From: Palsa-504 sp963835775
GTDB taxonomy: Bacteria; Actinomycetota; Actinomycetes; Streptosporangiales; Streptosporangiaceae
Assembly: GCA_963835775.1 (NCBI GenBank)
Contig: CAWIHB010000010.1
Span: forward strand, 558,001-622,000
DNA: 64,000 nt
Reading direction: 5' to 3'
Shown piece after piece: positions 23,044 to 31,379 of the stretch. The position numbers were made by a program, and so were the translations under genes. The notes below the pieces were generated by a model. The model ran no database searches. It was given only the letters and a program-made list of their open reading frames with translations, and was not told where the DNA came from. Numbering within the stretch: position 1 is the first letter of the stretch; every line of letters starts with the position of its first letter.

Positions 23044-23802
23044 ATGACCATAGGACGCTCCCACGGCTCCGGACCTGGGGTGATCACGCCGGACGGCTGC
23101 GCCGTTGACTTCTACGCGCTCATGCCCGCCTTGGGCGAGCCGGCCATCGTGCATGACGCCGTGGGACCCGGGGCATCAATCCTCGAACTCGGCTCCGGCA
23201 CGGGACGGGTCACCCATCCGCTGGTCGCGCTCGGCCATCCGGTCGTGGCGGTCGACGAATCGCCGGAGATGCTGGCGCATGTGCGCGGCGCCGAGACCAT
23301 GCAGGCCCGGATCGAGGACCTGGCCCTGGGCCGCCGTTTCGGTGCGGTCCTGCTCGCCTCGCACCTGATCAACGCGGATGAGCAGACCAGGAGCACCTTC
23401 CTGGCCGTGTGCCGGCGCCACGTCGCCGACGACGGCTGCGTGATCGTGCAGCAGCACACGCCAGCCTGGTTCGCCGCGGCCAAGGAGAGCGAGAGCACCA
23501 GGGATGGCGTCATCTACCGGCTGCGCGACGTGTCACGCCCGGCGGAGGACCAGGTGTCCGCCACCGTCGAGTACGTGGTCGGCGACCGGTGCTGGACGCA
23601 GACGTTCACCACGAACCGCCTGGATGAGGACGTGCTGGCGGCCGCGCTGGCCGGGGCGGGCCTGCGCCTGGACCGCTACCTGACCGACGACCACAGCTGG
23701 TTCCGCGCCGTCCCCGTAGCCGCCGGATTAGGCCAGCGCCTCGGCTGGCACAATGGCCAGTCATGGCGGACAGTTTTGACCGGTGGCACCGATTCCTGTT
23801 GA
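23044..23802 (+). CDS. Class I SAM-dependent methyltransferase
   Basis: The 252-residue product has motif I ASILELGSGTGRVTHPLVALG, motif II PVVAVDESPEMLAHV, and RFGAVLLASHLINADEQTRSTFLAVCRRHVADDGCVIVQQHTP. It matches Methyltransf_11/25-type small-molecule methyltransferases. The ATG at 23044 follows the tandem repeat with little room for a Shine-Dalgarno. Its last 40 bases overlap the start of the next methyltransferase reading frame (23763). Confidence 0.85.
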   Translation: MTIGRSHGSGPGVITPDGCAVDFYALMPALGEPAIVHDAVGPGASILELGSGTGRVTHPLVALGHPVVAVDESPEMLAHVRGAETMQARIEDLALGRRFGAVLLASHLINADEQTRSTFLAVCRRHVADDGCVIVQQHTPAWFAAAKESESTRDGVIYRLRDVSRPAEDQVSATVEYVVGDRCWTQTFTTNRLDEDVLAAALAGAGLRLDRYLTDDHSWFRAVPVAAGLGQRLGWHNGQSWRTVLTGGTDSC

Positions 23803-24718
23803 ACACGCGATTCGGCGGTGACGCTGAAGCCCGCCAGCGACTGCTCACCGAACGCTTGTACCCGGTCCGCGACAAGGTGCTCGACAAGGCGCAGGTGCAG
23901 CCTGGCGAGACGCTGCTCGACGTAGGCACCGGTGACGGGCTGATCGCCTTCGGCGCTATCGAGCGGCTCGGGCCGGCCGGGTGATCTTCTCCGATATCTC
24001 GCAGGACTTGCTTGACCACTGCCGCCAAGCCGCCCAGGTAGAGGGAGTGCTGGACCGATGCTCCTTCGTCTTGGCCCCGGCCGACCGCCTGAGCAGCGTG
24101 CCGGCTGGCTCGGTGGATATCGTCACCACCAGGTCCGTGCTGATCTACGTGAAGGACAAGGCGGCGGCGCTGCGTGAGTTTCACCGGGTGCTTCGGCCCG
24201 GCGGCCGGATCAGCGTGTCTGAGCCGATCAACGTGCTGATGGGGTTCGATGATCACAGCCGGTTCTTCGGCTACGACATCCGCCCCGTGATGGCGCTAGC
24301 GGAGAAGGTCGAGGCCATCTATGAGTCGATCCAGCCGCATGGCAAAGATCCCATGGGGGACTTCGACGAGCGTGACCTGGTACGGCATGCCGAGGACGCC
24401 GGGTTTCCCACAATCGACCTCGAACTGCGAGCCACGGTGAAGAACGCGCGGCAGCCGATGCCCTGGACGCAGTTCTTGCAGATGTCAGGAAACCCGCTCA
24501 TGCCCTGCGCCGACCACAGCACCATCTGCGCCCGCCGCCACGTCACCACCGACCCGCTGCCGCGGCGCACGATCCGTTTCAGGCGATTGCCCTCGTCATC
24601 GCTGATCTCACGTACTCGCACCCGGCGGGCCATACCCGACAGTATGCCCCGGTCAACCAGCGCAGGAATCCCAGAAGGCCGCCGAAAACAGGGCAAACGT
24701 AGACGGCTACGGCACTAG
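23763..24718 (+). pseudogene. UbiE-type methyltransferase, frameshifted and with its C-terminus replaced
   Basis: Frame A (23763-23984) encodes DSFDRWHRFLLNTRFGGD...LLDVGTGDGLIAFGAIERLGPAG and ends at TGA. Frame B begins at the overlapping GTG (23981) with IFSDISQDLLDHC, exactly where the protein should continue, through RSVLIYVKDKAAALREFHRVLRPGGRISVSEP. One missing G in the run GCCGGGTGATC would explain the break (AGV-IFSD). Frame B is recognisable to FLQMSGNPLMP near 24500. After that the frame reads the opposite strand of an IS630 transposase fragment, giving a meaningless basic tail. The product is therefore both interrupted and truncated. Coupled translation of two pieces through the GTGA overlap cannot be excluded. 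Confidence 0.8.
24499..24633 (-). mobile_element. IS630-family transposase N-terminal remnant
   Basis: The minus frame starting at ATG 24633 reads MARRVRVREISDDEGNRLKR and RGSGSVVTWRRAQMVL, the N-terminal DNA-binding part of IS630-type transposases. Similarity stops after about 45 residues at SAQGM, where the DNA becomes the antisense of the methyltransferase. No catalytic DDE region is present, so this is a dead fragment that fused with and truncated the neighbour. Confidence 0.75.
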
Positions 24719-25023
24719 CTGCTGCCGGACTTGCGGCGGAAGGAGCGGCGGCTGGCGGCGGGGCCGTGCGAGCCGTGCACCTTGCCGGTGTCGTGCGCGC
24801 CCTCGGCGTTGGCGCTGGCGTGCGCGCTGCGCTTGCGGTCCAGGGCCTCGCGGAACTTGCGCTTGACCTCATCGAGGTCGGGCAGGGCGCCGTCCTGCGG
24901 GCCCGCACCCGCGGGATCGGGCTGGTCGGCGGCATCTGACGGCGCGGCATCCGGCTGGCTTGCGGCCGCGGCGGGCTTGACCGGGGTCGGCGAAGCCTCG
25001 GATCCAGTGTGCTCGACAGCCAT
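24715..25023 (-). CDS. DUF5302 family protein
   Basis: I start at ATG 25023, preceded by AGGAGG at good spacing. The 102-residue product has a Pro/Ala/Asp-rich disordered first half. A conserved helix LDEVKRKFREALDRKRSAH follows, then a basic end with KVHGSHGPAASRRSFRRKSG, which matches DUF5302, a small actinobacterial family of unknown function. It is highly charged and probably cytosolic. Confidence 0.75.
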   Translation of the reverse strand: MAVEHTGSEASPTPVKPAAAASQPDAAPSDAADQPDPAGAGPQDGALPDLDEVKRKFREALDRKRSAHASANAEGAHDTGKVHGSHGPAASRRSFRRKSGSS

Positions 25024-25154
25024 GCGGACCTCCTGCGGCTCGGGACGTTCGGCATCCAGCCTCGCACATCCGGGCCGGGGATTCGAGCCGTTATCCCCGG
25101 GGAGGGGCCGGGCCATGATCGCCAGCGGTCCGGGAATCGCCGATACTTACTGCT

Positions 25155-25300
25155 TTGACATCCTCCTCCGCCTGGGAGGCGGGGGATTTCAGCTACCTGC
25201 GTCCGGTTGAGGAGGCAAGCAGGTGAGGTTCGCGGTTCACTGGCCGGGTAGCCCCGTTGCCTCCCCGCGCAGTCACGGCGTGCCCCGCCGCGATGTTGAT
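25155..25300 (-). ncRNA. Putative omega RNA (reRNA) scaffold at the tnpB 3' end
   Basis: In the TnpB family the guide RNA overlaps the 3' end of tnpB and runs to the right end of the element, with the guide copied from flanking DNA. Here the minus strand shows, just after the tnpB stop (25193), a stem TCCCCCGCCT/AGGCGGAGGA with a CCC loop (25186-25164), then GGATGTCAA. That arrangement is the normal scaffold terminus in actinobacterial elements. The 5' boundary given is a guess; the guide would be the flank beyond about 25155. Confidence 0.5.
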
Positions 25301-26398
25301 GGCCGCGTTCACGTCGGCGTGGCAGGCGTACCCGCAGGCGGTGCACCGGAAGGCGGCTTGGCTCTCGCGCGACTTCGGGTCCACCTGCCCGCACGCCGAG
25401 CAGCGCTGGCTCGTGAACGCGGGTCTGACCTTTTCCACCCGGCCGGGCGCCTTGTCCTGCAGGCGGCGGACCAGCAGGCCCCAGCCGGAGGCCAGGATGC
25501 CCCGGTTCAGGCCCGCCTTCTGGCGGACGTCCCGGCCCGGATCATGCCGGGTTCCTCGCGCGGACTGGGTCATGTTGCCGATTTGGAGGTCTTCGACCCT
25601 GATCAGGTCGAACCGCCGGGCGATATCCGTGCTGGCCTTCTCGGCCCAGTCCTTGCGCCGGTCGGCCTCGCGGGCACGCAGCCGGGCCAGAGCCAGCCGC
25701 ACCCGCCCGCGGCGGTTCGAGCCGCGCCGCGCCCGGGCCAGCTTGCGCTCCAGCCGCCGCCTGCGCGTGCGCTCCCGCACGGTCAGGCCGGGGACGCGAA
25801 GCAGGTCCCCGGTCGACAAGGCCGCGGCCACTGCCACGCCCCGGTCGATGCCTACCGCCTGGCCGTTACCCGGTGCCGAAACCGGCCCGGGAATCACCGC
25901 GAAGGCAACATGCCAGCGCCCGGCCCGGTCCATCGTCACCCGGTAGGACCTCACCCCCGCTGGCACGGCCCGGGACCAGCGGAACCGCACCCAGCCGGCC
26001 TTCGGCACCCACACCTGCCCCACGCGGCGAGACACCCGGCGCACGTCCCACTGCCGCCCCCGCTTGCCGACGATGCGGAACCCCTCATTCCGCCCGGCCT
26101 TGCGCCACGTCGGCCGCCTAGCCGAATTCTTCGGGTCGAAGAAGGCGGCCATCGCAGCGGCGAAGTCCCGCAGTGCCTGCTGCTGCACCATCTGCGAGCC
26201 CCCGCGCAGCCAGTCATGCTCGGCGCGGGCGGCGGTGAGCTGGCGGCACTGCTCCAGGTAGCCCGGCGCGCTCTTGCGGCCCTGATGCCAGTGCCCGTGC
26301 TGCTCGACGGCGAGGTTCCACACGTACCGGGCGTGCGCGCAGTGACCGCGCAGCACCGCCTCCTGGGCGGGCGTGGGAAGCAGCCGGTATCGGGACAT
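25193..26398 (-). CDS. tnpB: RNA-guided endonuclease TnpB (IS200/IS605 OrfB family)
   Basis: The 401-residue protein looks catalytically complete. The RuvC residues are D185 in AVGIDRGVAVAA, E269 in LIRVEDLQIGN and D362 in ACHADVNAAINIA. The zinc finger has C333/C336 (CSACG) and C352/C355 (CTACG). The N-terminal region (YRLLPTPAQEAVLRGHCAHARYVWNLAVEQ) and the arginine-rich bridge helix (RRRRLERKLARARRGSNRR) are intact. TnpB uses an omega RNA to cut DNA next to a short target-adjacent motif and helps element retention. No tnpA is nearby. Confidence 0.95.
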   Translation of the reverse strand: MSRYRLLPTPAQEAVLRGHCAHARYVWNLAVEQHGHWHQGRKSAPGYLEQCRQLTAARAEHDWLRGGSQMVQQQALRDFAAAMAAFFDPKNSARRPTWRKAGRNEGFRIVGKRGRQWDVRRVSRRVGQVWVPKAGWVRFRWSRAVPAGVRSYRVTMDRAGRWHVAFAVIPGPVSAPGNGQAVGIDRGVAVAAALSTGDLLRVPGLTVRERTRRRRLERKLARARRGSNRRGRVRLALARLRAREADRRKDWAEKASTDIARRFDLIRVEDLQIGNMTQSARGTRHDPGRDVRQKAGLNRGILASGWGLLVRRLQDKAPGRVEKVRPAFTSQRCSACGQVDPKSRESQAAFRCTACGYACHADVNAAINIAAGHAVTARGGNGATRPVNREPHLLASSTGRR

Positions 26399-26490
26399 GC
26401 GAACACACTAGCGAGCACCACCGACATTCCTGAGGAGGTGAAGCGGCGTTCCCTCCCCGCCCTGAAGGCCGGAGTTCCCACGCCGCGATC

Positions 26491-27348
26491 ATGATGACAC
26501 CAAAGGAGGCCGACGCCACGGTCGGCGGCACCGATACCGCGCACGGCCACGTCGAGCTGCTGCGGGACGCGGACCGGCCGGGGGCGTGGATGCTGCTGAT
26601 CGACGGGGTACCCCAGTCGCACGTCGACCTGGACGACCCCGCTTACCTGGACTTCGAGTACGTCAGGCGGCTCGGGCACGTGATCGACACGGCCGCGCCC
26701 GCGGCGCAGCCGCTGCGGGTGCTGCACCTGGGGGCCGGGGCGCTCACGCTGGCCAGGTACGTAGCGGCCACCAGGCCGGGTTCGGCGCAACTGGCGGTCG
26801 AGATTGACGCCGAACTGGTCGACCTGATCAGGCTGAGGCTGCCGCTCGGGCGGCCCCGGCCGGTCCGGATCCGGGTCGGCGACGCCCGGGCGGTGCTGGA
26901 GCGGCGGCCGGCCGGCTCCTGTGACATGGTGATCGCGGACGTGTTCGCCGGGGGGCGCACGCCGGCCCACCTGACGTCGGTGGAGTTCGCGGCGGCGGCC
27001 CGCCGGGCGCTGCGGGACGGCGGGATCTTCGCGGCTAACGTGGCCGACGGCCTCCCGCTCACGCACGCCCGCGCGCAGGTCGCGACCGCACTGGCGGTCT
27101 TCCCGCACGCCTGCCTGATCGCGGACGCGGCGGTGCTGCGGGGCCGCAGGTTCGGCAACCTGGTGCTGGCGGCAAGTACCGGCCCGCTCCCGGCCGACCG
27201 GCTGACCCGGCTGGCGGCCGGGGATCCGATGCCGGGCCGCGTCCTGTACGGGGCCGAGCTCATCCGGTTCGCGGCGGGCGCCAAGCCGGTCACCGACCAG
27301 AACGCGCTGCCCTCCCCCGCGCCGCCGGTGGACGCGTTCGCGAGGTAA
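26491..27348 (+). CDS. Spermidine-synthase-like methyltransferase-fold protein
   Basis: The 285-residue product starts MMTPKEADA. Its N-terminal part has GAWMLLIDGVPQSHVDLDDPAYLDFEYVRRLGHVID, as in polyamine aminopropyltransferase-like proteins. The Rossmann-type part has LRVLHLGAGALTLARYVAATRPGSAQLAVEIDAELVDL and VRIRVGDARAVL...CDMVIADVFAGGRTPAHLTSVEF. Many actinobacterial homologues are annotated as spermidine synthase, but their activity is unproven. The TnpB element lies directly upstream, so the native promoter may have been displaced. The 3' end, including the stop, is the founding unit of a 31-bp tandem repeat. Confidence 0.82.
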   Translation: MMTPKEADATVGGTDTAHGHVELLRDADRPGAWMLLIDGVPQSHVDLDDPAYLDFEYVRRLGHVIDTAAPAAQPLRVLHLGAGALTLARYVAATRPGSAQLAVEIDAELVDLIRLRLPLGRPRPVRIRVGDARAVLERRPAGSCDMVIADVFAGGRTPAHLTSVEFAAAARRALRDGGIFAANVADGLPLTHARAQVATALAVFPHACLIADAAVLRGRRFGNLVLAASTGPLPADRLTRLAAGDPMPGRVLYGAELIRFAAGAKPVTDQNALPSPAPPVDAFAR

Positions 27349-27443
27349 GAGGGGGGCGGTGGACGCGTTCGCGAGGTACGAGGGGGGCGGTGGACGCGTT
27401 CGCGAGGTACGAGGGGGGCGGTGGACGCGTTCGCGGGGTAAAC
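27327..27443. repeat. 31-bp tandem repeat that copies the 3' end and stop of the spermidine-synthase-like gene
   Basis: Four units start at 27327, 27358, 27389 and 27420 with core GGTGGACGCGTTCGCGAGGT. Unit 1 encodes the last residues VDAFAR plus TAA (27346-27348). Units 2 and 3 have TAC instead of TAA, and unit 4 reads GGGGTAAACC. The array ends 6 bp before the der stop, so it fills the whole gap between the two convergent genes. Confidence 0.95.
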
Positions 27444-27448
27444 CCCGG

Positions 27449-28849
27449 TCAGCGGCGGCGGGGGGTGCGTCCGGACGGACGGGCACCGCGGCCTTCGCGC
27501 TTGGCGCGGACGCGGACCGACACCTGCACCGGGCTGCCCTCGAAGCCGAACTCCTCGCGCAGCCGCCGCTCCACGAACCGCCGGTAGGACGCCTCCAGGA
27601 AACCGGTCGAGAACAGCACGAAGTGCGGCGGCCTGATGCCGGCCTGGGTGGCGAACAGGATCTTCGGCTGCTTGCCGCCCCGTACCGGCGGCGGCGTCGC
27701 GGCCACCAGGCCGGTCAGCCAGGCGTTGAGCCTGCCGGTTGGGACCCGGGTCTCCCAGCCGGCCAGGGCCTTCTCCAGCGCGGGCACCAGCCGGTCGGTG
27801 TGCCGTCCGGTGGCCGCGGAGATGTTCACCCGGGGCGCCCAGCGGGCGGTGTGCAGCTGCCGGTCGATCTCCCGCTCCAGGTAATGCTGCCGCTCCTCGT
27901 CGAGCAGGTCCCACTTGTTGTAGGCGATGACCAGGGCCCGGCCGGCCTCGATGACCATCGAGACGATCCGCAGGTCCTGCTCGGTGAGCGGCTCGCTGGC
28001 GTCGATGAGGACCACCGCCACCTCGGCCCGGTCCAGCGCGCCCGCGGTGCGCAGCGCCGCGTAGTAGTCCGCGCCCTGGTTCTCCCGGAACCGCCGCCTG
28101 ATGCCAGCCGTGTCTACGAATCGCCACGTGATGCCGCCCAGCTCGATGAGCTCGTCGACCGGATCCCTGGTCGTGCCGGCCACCGGGTCGACCAGGGACC
28201 GCTGATGCCCGGCCAGCTTGTTCAGCAGGCTGGACTTGCCGACGTTCGGGCGGCCGAGCAGCGCCACCCGGCGCGGGCCGCCCTCGGCCTCGTCGGCTTC
28301 CTTCGGCGCGTCGGGCAGCGCGTCGAGCAGCACGTCGAGCAGGTCACCGCTGCCCCGGCCGTGCAGCGCGCTGACCGGGGCGGGCTCGCCGAGCCCGAGC
28401 GACCACAGCGCCGCGACCTCGGGTTCGGCCTTGGTGTCGTCGATCTTGTTGGCCGCGACCACCACCGGCTTGCCCGACCGGCGCAGGACGTTGGCCACGG
28501 CCGCGTCCGCGTCGGTGACCCCGACCGTAGCGTCCACCACGAACAAGACGGCGTCCGCGAGGTCCACCGCCACCCGGGCCTGGTCAGCGACCCGGGCGGC
28601 CAGGGTCTGGCTGCCTTCCACCGCGGGCTCCCAGCCTCCCGTGTCGACCAGGGTAAAGGCCCGACCGCGCCAGTTGGCATCGTAGGCGACCCGGTCCCTG
28701 GTCACCCCGGGGGTGTCCTCGACCAACGCCTGCCTGCTGCCCAGGATGCGGTTCACCAGCGTGGACTTGCCCACGTTGGGGCGGCCCACGACGGCGACCA
28801 CGGGCACGGGCACGGGCACGGGAGATGAGGACGGCTCGTTCGGTATCAC
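27449..28849 (-). CDS. der: Ribosome biogenesis GTPase Der (EngA)
   Basis: The 466-residue product has two tandem GTPase domains: VAVVGRPNVGKSTLVNRI, DTPGVTRDR, VDTGG, NKIDD and then VALLGRPNVGKSSLLNKL, DPVAGTTRDP, VDTAGIRR, NKWD. A C-terminal KH-like domain follows, ending RVRAKREGRGARPSGRTPRRR. Der binds the 50S subunit and is needed for its maturation. The N-terminus has a PVPVPVP hexanucleotide repeat. It belongs to the cmk-der pair; cmk is 39 bp upstream. Confidence 0.97.
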   Translation of the reverse strand: MIPNEPSSSPVPVPVPVVAVVGRPNVGKSTLVNRILGSRQALVEDTPGVTRDRVAYDANWRGRAFTLVDTGGWEPAVEGSQTLAARVADQARVAVDLADAVLFVVDATVGVTDADAAVANVLRRSGKPVVVAANKIDDTKAEPEVAALWSLGLGEPAPVSALHGRGSGDLLDVLLDALPDAPKEADEAEGGPRRVALLGRPNVGKSSLLNKLAGHQRSLVDPVAGTTRDPVDELIELGGITWRFVDTAGIRRRFRENQGADYYAALRTAGALDRAEVAVVLIDASEPLTEQDLRIVSMVIEAGRALVIAYNKWDLLDEERQHYLEREIDRQLHTARWAPRVNISAATGRHTDRLVPALEKALAGWETRVPTGRLNAWLTGLVAATPPPVRGGKQPKILFATQAGIRPPHFVLFSTGFLEASYRRFVERRLREEFGFEGSPVQVSVRVRAKREGRGARPSGRTPRRR

Positions 28850-28888
28850 GATCTACTCTTCGGCTAGCTGAGCTCGGCTAAAGGTTAG

Positions 28889-29620
28889 CTACAGGTTCTG
28901 CTGGCGCGGGTGCGGCACGCCGGTGTACTCGCGGGCCAGGCCGACGATCATGTCGACCACCTGGTCCAGGTCGAGCCAGGTGGAGTCGATCTCGACCGCG
29001 TCGGCGGCCTGGCCGCTCTGCGCCCGGTCCAGCCGGTCGCGACGGTCCTGCTCGACCCGGGTGGAGGCCGCCGACCAGCTGGTCTCGGCCGCCCTGCGGT
29101 CCGCGCGGGCACCGCGGTCGGCGGTCAGGAACACCTTGACCGGGGCGTTGGGGGCGACCACCGTGCCGATGTCGCGGCCCTCCGCGACGATCCCCCCGGC
29201 GCGGGCGATGATGTCGCGCTGCTGCGCGATCAGGTGCGCGCGGACCCGCGGGACGGCGGCCACGGTGCTGACCGCGGCGGTGACCTCACGGGTCCTGATC
29301 GCCGCGGACACGTCGGTGCCGTTGACCCGGACCCACGGCGCCCGCGGGTCGGTGCCGACCTCGATGACCGGCTGGCCGGCCAGCGCACCCACGGTGCCGG
29401 CGTCGGTGGTGTCCACGCCCTGGTCGAGCAGCCACCAGGTCAGGGCCCGGTACATCGACCCGGTGTCCAGGTAGCGCAGGCCCAGGGCGATGGCCGCACC
29501 GCGGGACGCGCTCGACTTGCCTGCCCCTGATGGTCCGTCGACCGCGACGACGAGCCTGGATTCGCTCCCCGTTCCGCTCTCCTCGCCGATGTCGCTCTCC
29601 AGGCCCGCTGAGATGTTCAC
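28889..29620 (-). CDS. cmk: Cytidylate kinase
   Basis: The product has the P-loop VVAVDGPSGAGKSSASRGAAIALGLRYLDTGSMYRALTWW, EGRDIGTVVAPNAPVKVFLTAD (CMP-binding), and the LID region RRAAETSWSAASTRVEQDRRDRLD. It phosphorylates CMP and dCMP. I start at GTG 29620 (NISAGLESD, 243 residues). TAGCAT lies 7 nt before it, as in leaderless promoters. A TTG at 29662 overlapping the response-regulator stop (TTGA) is an alternative that adds 14 residues. It precedes der, as usual, but is separated from tyrA by a two-component/ABC module. Confidence 0.93.
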   Translation of the reverse strand: MNISAGLESDIGEESGTGSESRLVVAVDGPSGAGKSSASRGAAIALGLRYLDTGSMYRALTWWLLDQGVDTTDAGTVGALAGQPVIEVGTDPRAPWVRVNGTDVSAAIRTREVTAAVSTVAAVPRVRAHLIAQQRDIIARAGGIVAEGRDIGTVVAPNAPVKVFLTADRGARADRRAAETSWSAASTRVEQDRRDRLDRAQSGQAADAVEIDSTWLDLDQVVDMIVGLAREYTGVPHPRQQNL

Positions 29621-29658
29621 CCGTGCGATGCTACCGGCGCGCGCCGGCTGGAGCTGCC

Positions 29659-30348
29659 TCAAGACGGGACGAGGCCGTGCCGGTAGGCGTAGCCGACGGC
29701 CTGGGCCCGGTCCCGGGCGCCGATCTTGGGCAGCATGTGGTTGACGTGACTCTTCACGGTGGCCTCACTGACGAACAGGCGGGCCGCGATCTCGGCGTTG
29801 GACAGGCCCGCCGCGATCAGGGCGAGCACCTCGGCCTCCCGCGGCGTCAGCCCGTCGGGCAGCTCCGGGGTGGGGGCCGCGACGGGCCGCTCGGCGGACG
29901 GCCCGGGGTCCTGGGGACCGCCCGCGATCGCCTCGACCAGGTGCAGTTGCACCGCCGGGTCGAGCGAGGCCTGGCCGCCGACCACCCGCCGCAGCGCCTG
30001 CTGGATCTCCTCGGCGCCGGCGTCCTTGGTCAGGTAACCGAGCGCGCCGGCCCGCAGCGCGTCGATGACCGAACGATCGTCGGCGTACGTGGTCAGCACC
30101 ACCACCTTGATCTCGGGGTGGCTGGCCCGCAGCCTGCGGGTCGCCTCCACCCCGTCCACCCTGGGCATGCGCAGGTCCATGAGGATCACGTCCGGGCGCA
30201 GCTCGCCGGCCAGGGCCAGCGCCTCCTCGCCGTTGGCGGCGGTGCCCACCACCTCCACGTCGGGCAGCAGCCCGAGCAGCATGGCCAGGCCCTCCCGGAC
30301 CACGCGCTGGTCGTCGGCGGCCAGCACGCGGATCCTTGGATTAATCAT
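29659..30348 (-). CDS. NarL/LuxR-family response regulator
   Basis: The 229-residue product has a receiver domain with acidic pocket ADD, phospho-acceptor Asp in DVILMDLRMP, Thr in VVLTTYAD and Lys in GYLTKDAG. The LuxR HTH is LTPREAEVLALIAAGLSNAEIAARLFVSEATVKSHVNHML. It pairs with the histidine kinase directly upstream, whose stop overlaps its ATG (ATGA, 30345-30348). The divergent ABC exporter is the natural candidate target. Confidence 0.95.
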   Translation of the reverse strand: MINPRIRVLAADDQRVVREGLAMLLGLLPDVEVVGTAANGEEALALAGELRPDVILMDLRMPRVDGVEATRRLRASHPEIKVVVLTTYADDRSVIDALRAGALGYLTKDAGAEEIQQALRRVVGGQASLDPAVQLHLVEAIAGGPQDPGPSAERPVAAPTPELPDGLTPREAEVLALIAAGLSNAEIAARLFVSEATVKSHVNHMLPKIGARDRAQAVGYAYRHGLVPS

Positions 30349-31379
30349 GCGGGCACCCGAAGTACGACCCGGAAGCCACCACCGGTCGGCGTCGCGGTGA
30401 GCGTACCGCCCAGCAGCTCGGCACGCTCCCGCATCCCGGTGAGCCCGTAACCCCCGCCGGAGTCTGCGAACGCTAGGGCCGGCAGGCCGCCGCTGGTGGC
30501 GGCGAAATCCTCCACCGCCAGGCTCAGCGCGTCCCGCAGGTACTCCAGACGGATCTCGACCCGGTCGGGATGGGCATGCTTGCGGACGTTAGTCAGCGCC
30601 TCCTGGGTGACCCGGTAGAGCGCGAGGCTGACCGCGGGACGGAGGTCGATGGGCTCTCCTGCCTGGGTGTACTGGCAGGCAACGCCGGTGTCGGCCTGGA
30701 ACGACCGGGCCAGCGCGGCCAGCTTGTCCGGGCCGGGGAGCTCGTCGTCGCGCAGCATGCCGATGGCCCGGCGGGCCTCGTCCAGCCCGCTCTTGGCCAG
30801 CTGGTGGGCGCGGTCGATCGTGGCCGGCAGCCGCCCGTCGGCCGGGTCGGACAGCGCCAGCAGCCGGGCGCCCTCGAGCTGGACGACCAGGCCGGACAGC
30901 GAGTGGGCGAGCACGTCGTGCATCTCACGGGCCAGCCGCTGCCGTTCGGCCAGCGCGGCGGCCCGCAGTTCGGCGTCACGGGTCTCCTCCATCTGGACCA
31001 GCAGCCGCTGCGACTGCTCGTCGTGCTGGCGGAACCGCCAGACCACCATGGCGTACAGGAAGATGCCGGCGAAGGACAGGACGGCGCCGAGGAAGCCCGT
31101 GAACCCCTGGTGACGCTGTTGCGGACTGGCTGTTTCGGTGATCACGAGCGCGGCCGCCCCGATCGTGATGACGATCAAGGCGACGCCGAGCCGGGGCGAG
31201 ATCACCCGGGCGATCATGGCGGCCGAGATGGCCACGATGCATCCGCTGGCGCCGGGCCCGGTGGGCTGCGCCCAGAGCAGCAGCCCGGAACTCAGCAGCA
31301 GCAAGGCCAGGAAGGGGCCGTAGACCCGGGGCGCCGTCGGCCAGGACGTCAGCTTCGAGGTCGCCTCGGGCCAGGTCAC
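30345..31379 (-). CDS. Sensor histidine kinase (HisKA_3/HATPase), N-terminus apparently lost
   Basis: The kinase core is complete: LAERQRLAREMHDVLAHSLSGLVVQLEGARLL (phospho-His in EMHDVLAH), N box RVTQEALTNVRKHAHPDRVEI, and the G box GGGYGLTGMRERAELLGGTLTATPTGGGFRVVLRVP. Membrane segments include PFLALLLLSSGLLLW, the stretch CIVAISAAMIARVISPRLGVALIVITIGAAALV, and GFLGAVLSFAGIFLYAMVVW. Recognisable sequence begins near VYGPFLALLLL (about 31335). Everything to its left in the same frame is antisense to the ABC ATPase. GTG 31379 is the best start, overlapping the ABC frame head to head. The first sensor helix or helices seem to be missing. Confidence 0.8.
   Translation of the reverse strand: MTWPEATSKLTSWPTAPRVYGPFLALLLLSSGLLLWAQPTGPGASGCIVAISAAMIARVISPRLGVALIVITIGAAALVITETASPQQRHQGFTGFLGAVLSFAGIFLYAMVVWRFRQHDEQSQRLLVQMEETRDAELRAAALAERQRLAREMHDVLAHSLSGLVVQLEGARLLALSDPADGRLPATIDRAHQLAKSGLDEARRAIGMLRDDELPGPDKLAALARSFQADTGVACQYTQAGEPIDLRPAVSLALYRVTQEALTNVRKHAHPDRVEIRLEYLRDALSLAVEDFAATSGGLPALAFADSGGGYGLTGMRERAELLGGTLTATPTGGGFRVVLRVPA

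Larger units (their letters stand above)
25145..26490 (-). mobile_element. IS200/IS605-type (IS1341-like) element carrying only tnpB
   Basis: The element consists of tnpB (25193-26398), a right end with the hairpin at 25164-25186 followed by GGATGTCAAA on the minus strand, and a left end in 26399-26490 containing TTCCCTCCCCGCCCTGAAGG, a sequence type typical of IS1341 left ends. No tnpA is present, so it cannot transpose alone. The exact ends are estimates. The left end abuts the start of the spermidine-synthase-like gene at 26491. Confidence 0.75.
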
